Shown here: in pieces, positions 6,505 to 6,693 of the stretch
How the letters are laid out: each line of letters starts with the position of its first letter
Numbering within the stretch: position 1 is the stretch's first letter
DNA from: BRH-c54 sp036567945
Lineage (GTDB): Bacteria > Bacteroidota > Bacteroidia > Flavobacteriales_E > Vicingaceae
Length of the DNA: 6,693 bases
Direction: 5' to 3'
Assembly: GCA_036567945.1 (NCBI GenBank)
Contig: DATCTM010000095.1
Location: forward strand, 1 to 6,693
Position numbers and translations under genes: made by a program
The notes under the pieces: generated by a model
What the model saw: the letters and a program-made list of their open reading frames with translations, nothing else
Databases searched by the model: none
Told to the model about the DNA's origin: nothing

Positions 6505-6693
6505 ATGGAAACATATAAAATACCAGCCCAAACACGTATTGGACATGTTCATCTCAAAGTAGCCGACCTTAATCGTTCACTTGAATTTTATCGAGACTTA
6601 TTAGGTTTTGAAGTGACCATGTTATATGGAAGTCAGGCAGCATTTATTTCTGCCGGTGGATATCACCATCATATAGGATTAAATACATGGCAC
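6505..6693 (+). CDS. VOC-family protein (glyoxalase/extradiol dioxygenase-like), 3'-truncated
   Basis: The frame runs from the ATG 6505-6507 to the right edge without a stop (63 residues, the N-terminal part only). Residues 12-38 (IGHVHLKVADL, then SLEFYRDLLGFEV) are the typical first beta-alpha-beta unit of the vicinal oxygen chelate fold. YHHHIGLNTW starts at residue 53 and resembles the stretch found in CatE-like catechol 2,3-dioxygenase relatives. By family knowledge, a histidine of the first strand (H14 or H16) and one of H54-H56 are plausible ligands of the active-site metal, but the remaining ligand lies beyond the window. The substrate is unknown; a glyoxalase, dioxygenase or antibiotic-binding role cannot be separated from this part. 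The ATG is 11 bp behind the mutS stop, so the gene is probably cotranscribed with mutS. No signal peptide is visible. Confidence 0.85.
   Translation, partial: METYKIPAQTRIGHVHLKVADLNRSLEFYRDLLGFEVTMLYGSQAAFISAGGYHHHIGLNTWH

Noticed and set aside
6173..6552. Two short minus-strand open frames over the end of mutS
   Set aside because: They lie antisense to the MutS C-terminal region, whose HTH and clamp-binding motifs are intact on the plus strand.
1..6693. A previously undescribed defence, mobile or biosynthetic system
   Set aside because: All substantial genes belong to known families in a housekeeping context. I saw no direct-repeat array, integrase, transposase, toxin-antitoxin pair or reverse transcriptase.

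Overview
The window comes from the chromosome of a member of the Bacteroidota, most likely the Flavobacteriales or a close relative. The signs are an AT-rich sequence (roughly two thirds A+T by eye), a secreted multidomain protein ending in a type IX secretion (T9SS) type A sorting domain, start codons without clear Shine-Dalgarno sequences, and two exact matches to the Bacteroidota -7 promoter element (TAnnTTTG) close to gene starts. It is ordinary core-genome territory. I see no mobile element, CRISPR array, tRNA, rRNA or phage gene.

Layout from left to right. (1) Positions 1-2060, plus strand: the 3' part of a large secreted, surface-associated or extracellular T9SS cargo protein, cut by the left edge. 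(2) 2063-2662, minus strand: a Nudix hydrolase with an N-terminal extension, convergent with gene 1 and with only 2 bp between the stop codons. (3) 2670-3314, plus strand: pyrE, orotate phosphoribosyltransferase, divergent from the Nudix gene with almost no space between the starts. (4) 3360-3755, plus strand: a small SRPBCC (START-like) protein 45 bp behind pyrE and probably on the same transcript. (5) 3863-6493, plus strand: mutS, the DNA mismatch recognition ATPase, behind an intergenic gap of about 107 bp. (6) 6505 to the right edge: the start of a VOC-family (glyoxalase/extradiol dioxygenase-like) gene, 11 bp behind mutS.

The genes do not form one pathway. PyrE serves de novo UMP synthesis, MutS serves DNA repair, the Nudix and VOC proteins are probably small housekeeping or detoxifying enzymes of unknown substrate, and the first gene makes an exported protein. 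The points most worth a second look concern gene arrangement. At the Nudix/pyrE divergence a consensus -7 box overlaps the Nudix start codon and would give a nearly leaderless pyrE mRNA. A similar box before mutS favours an ATG start over the upstream GTG. I found no convincing undescribed system.
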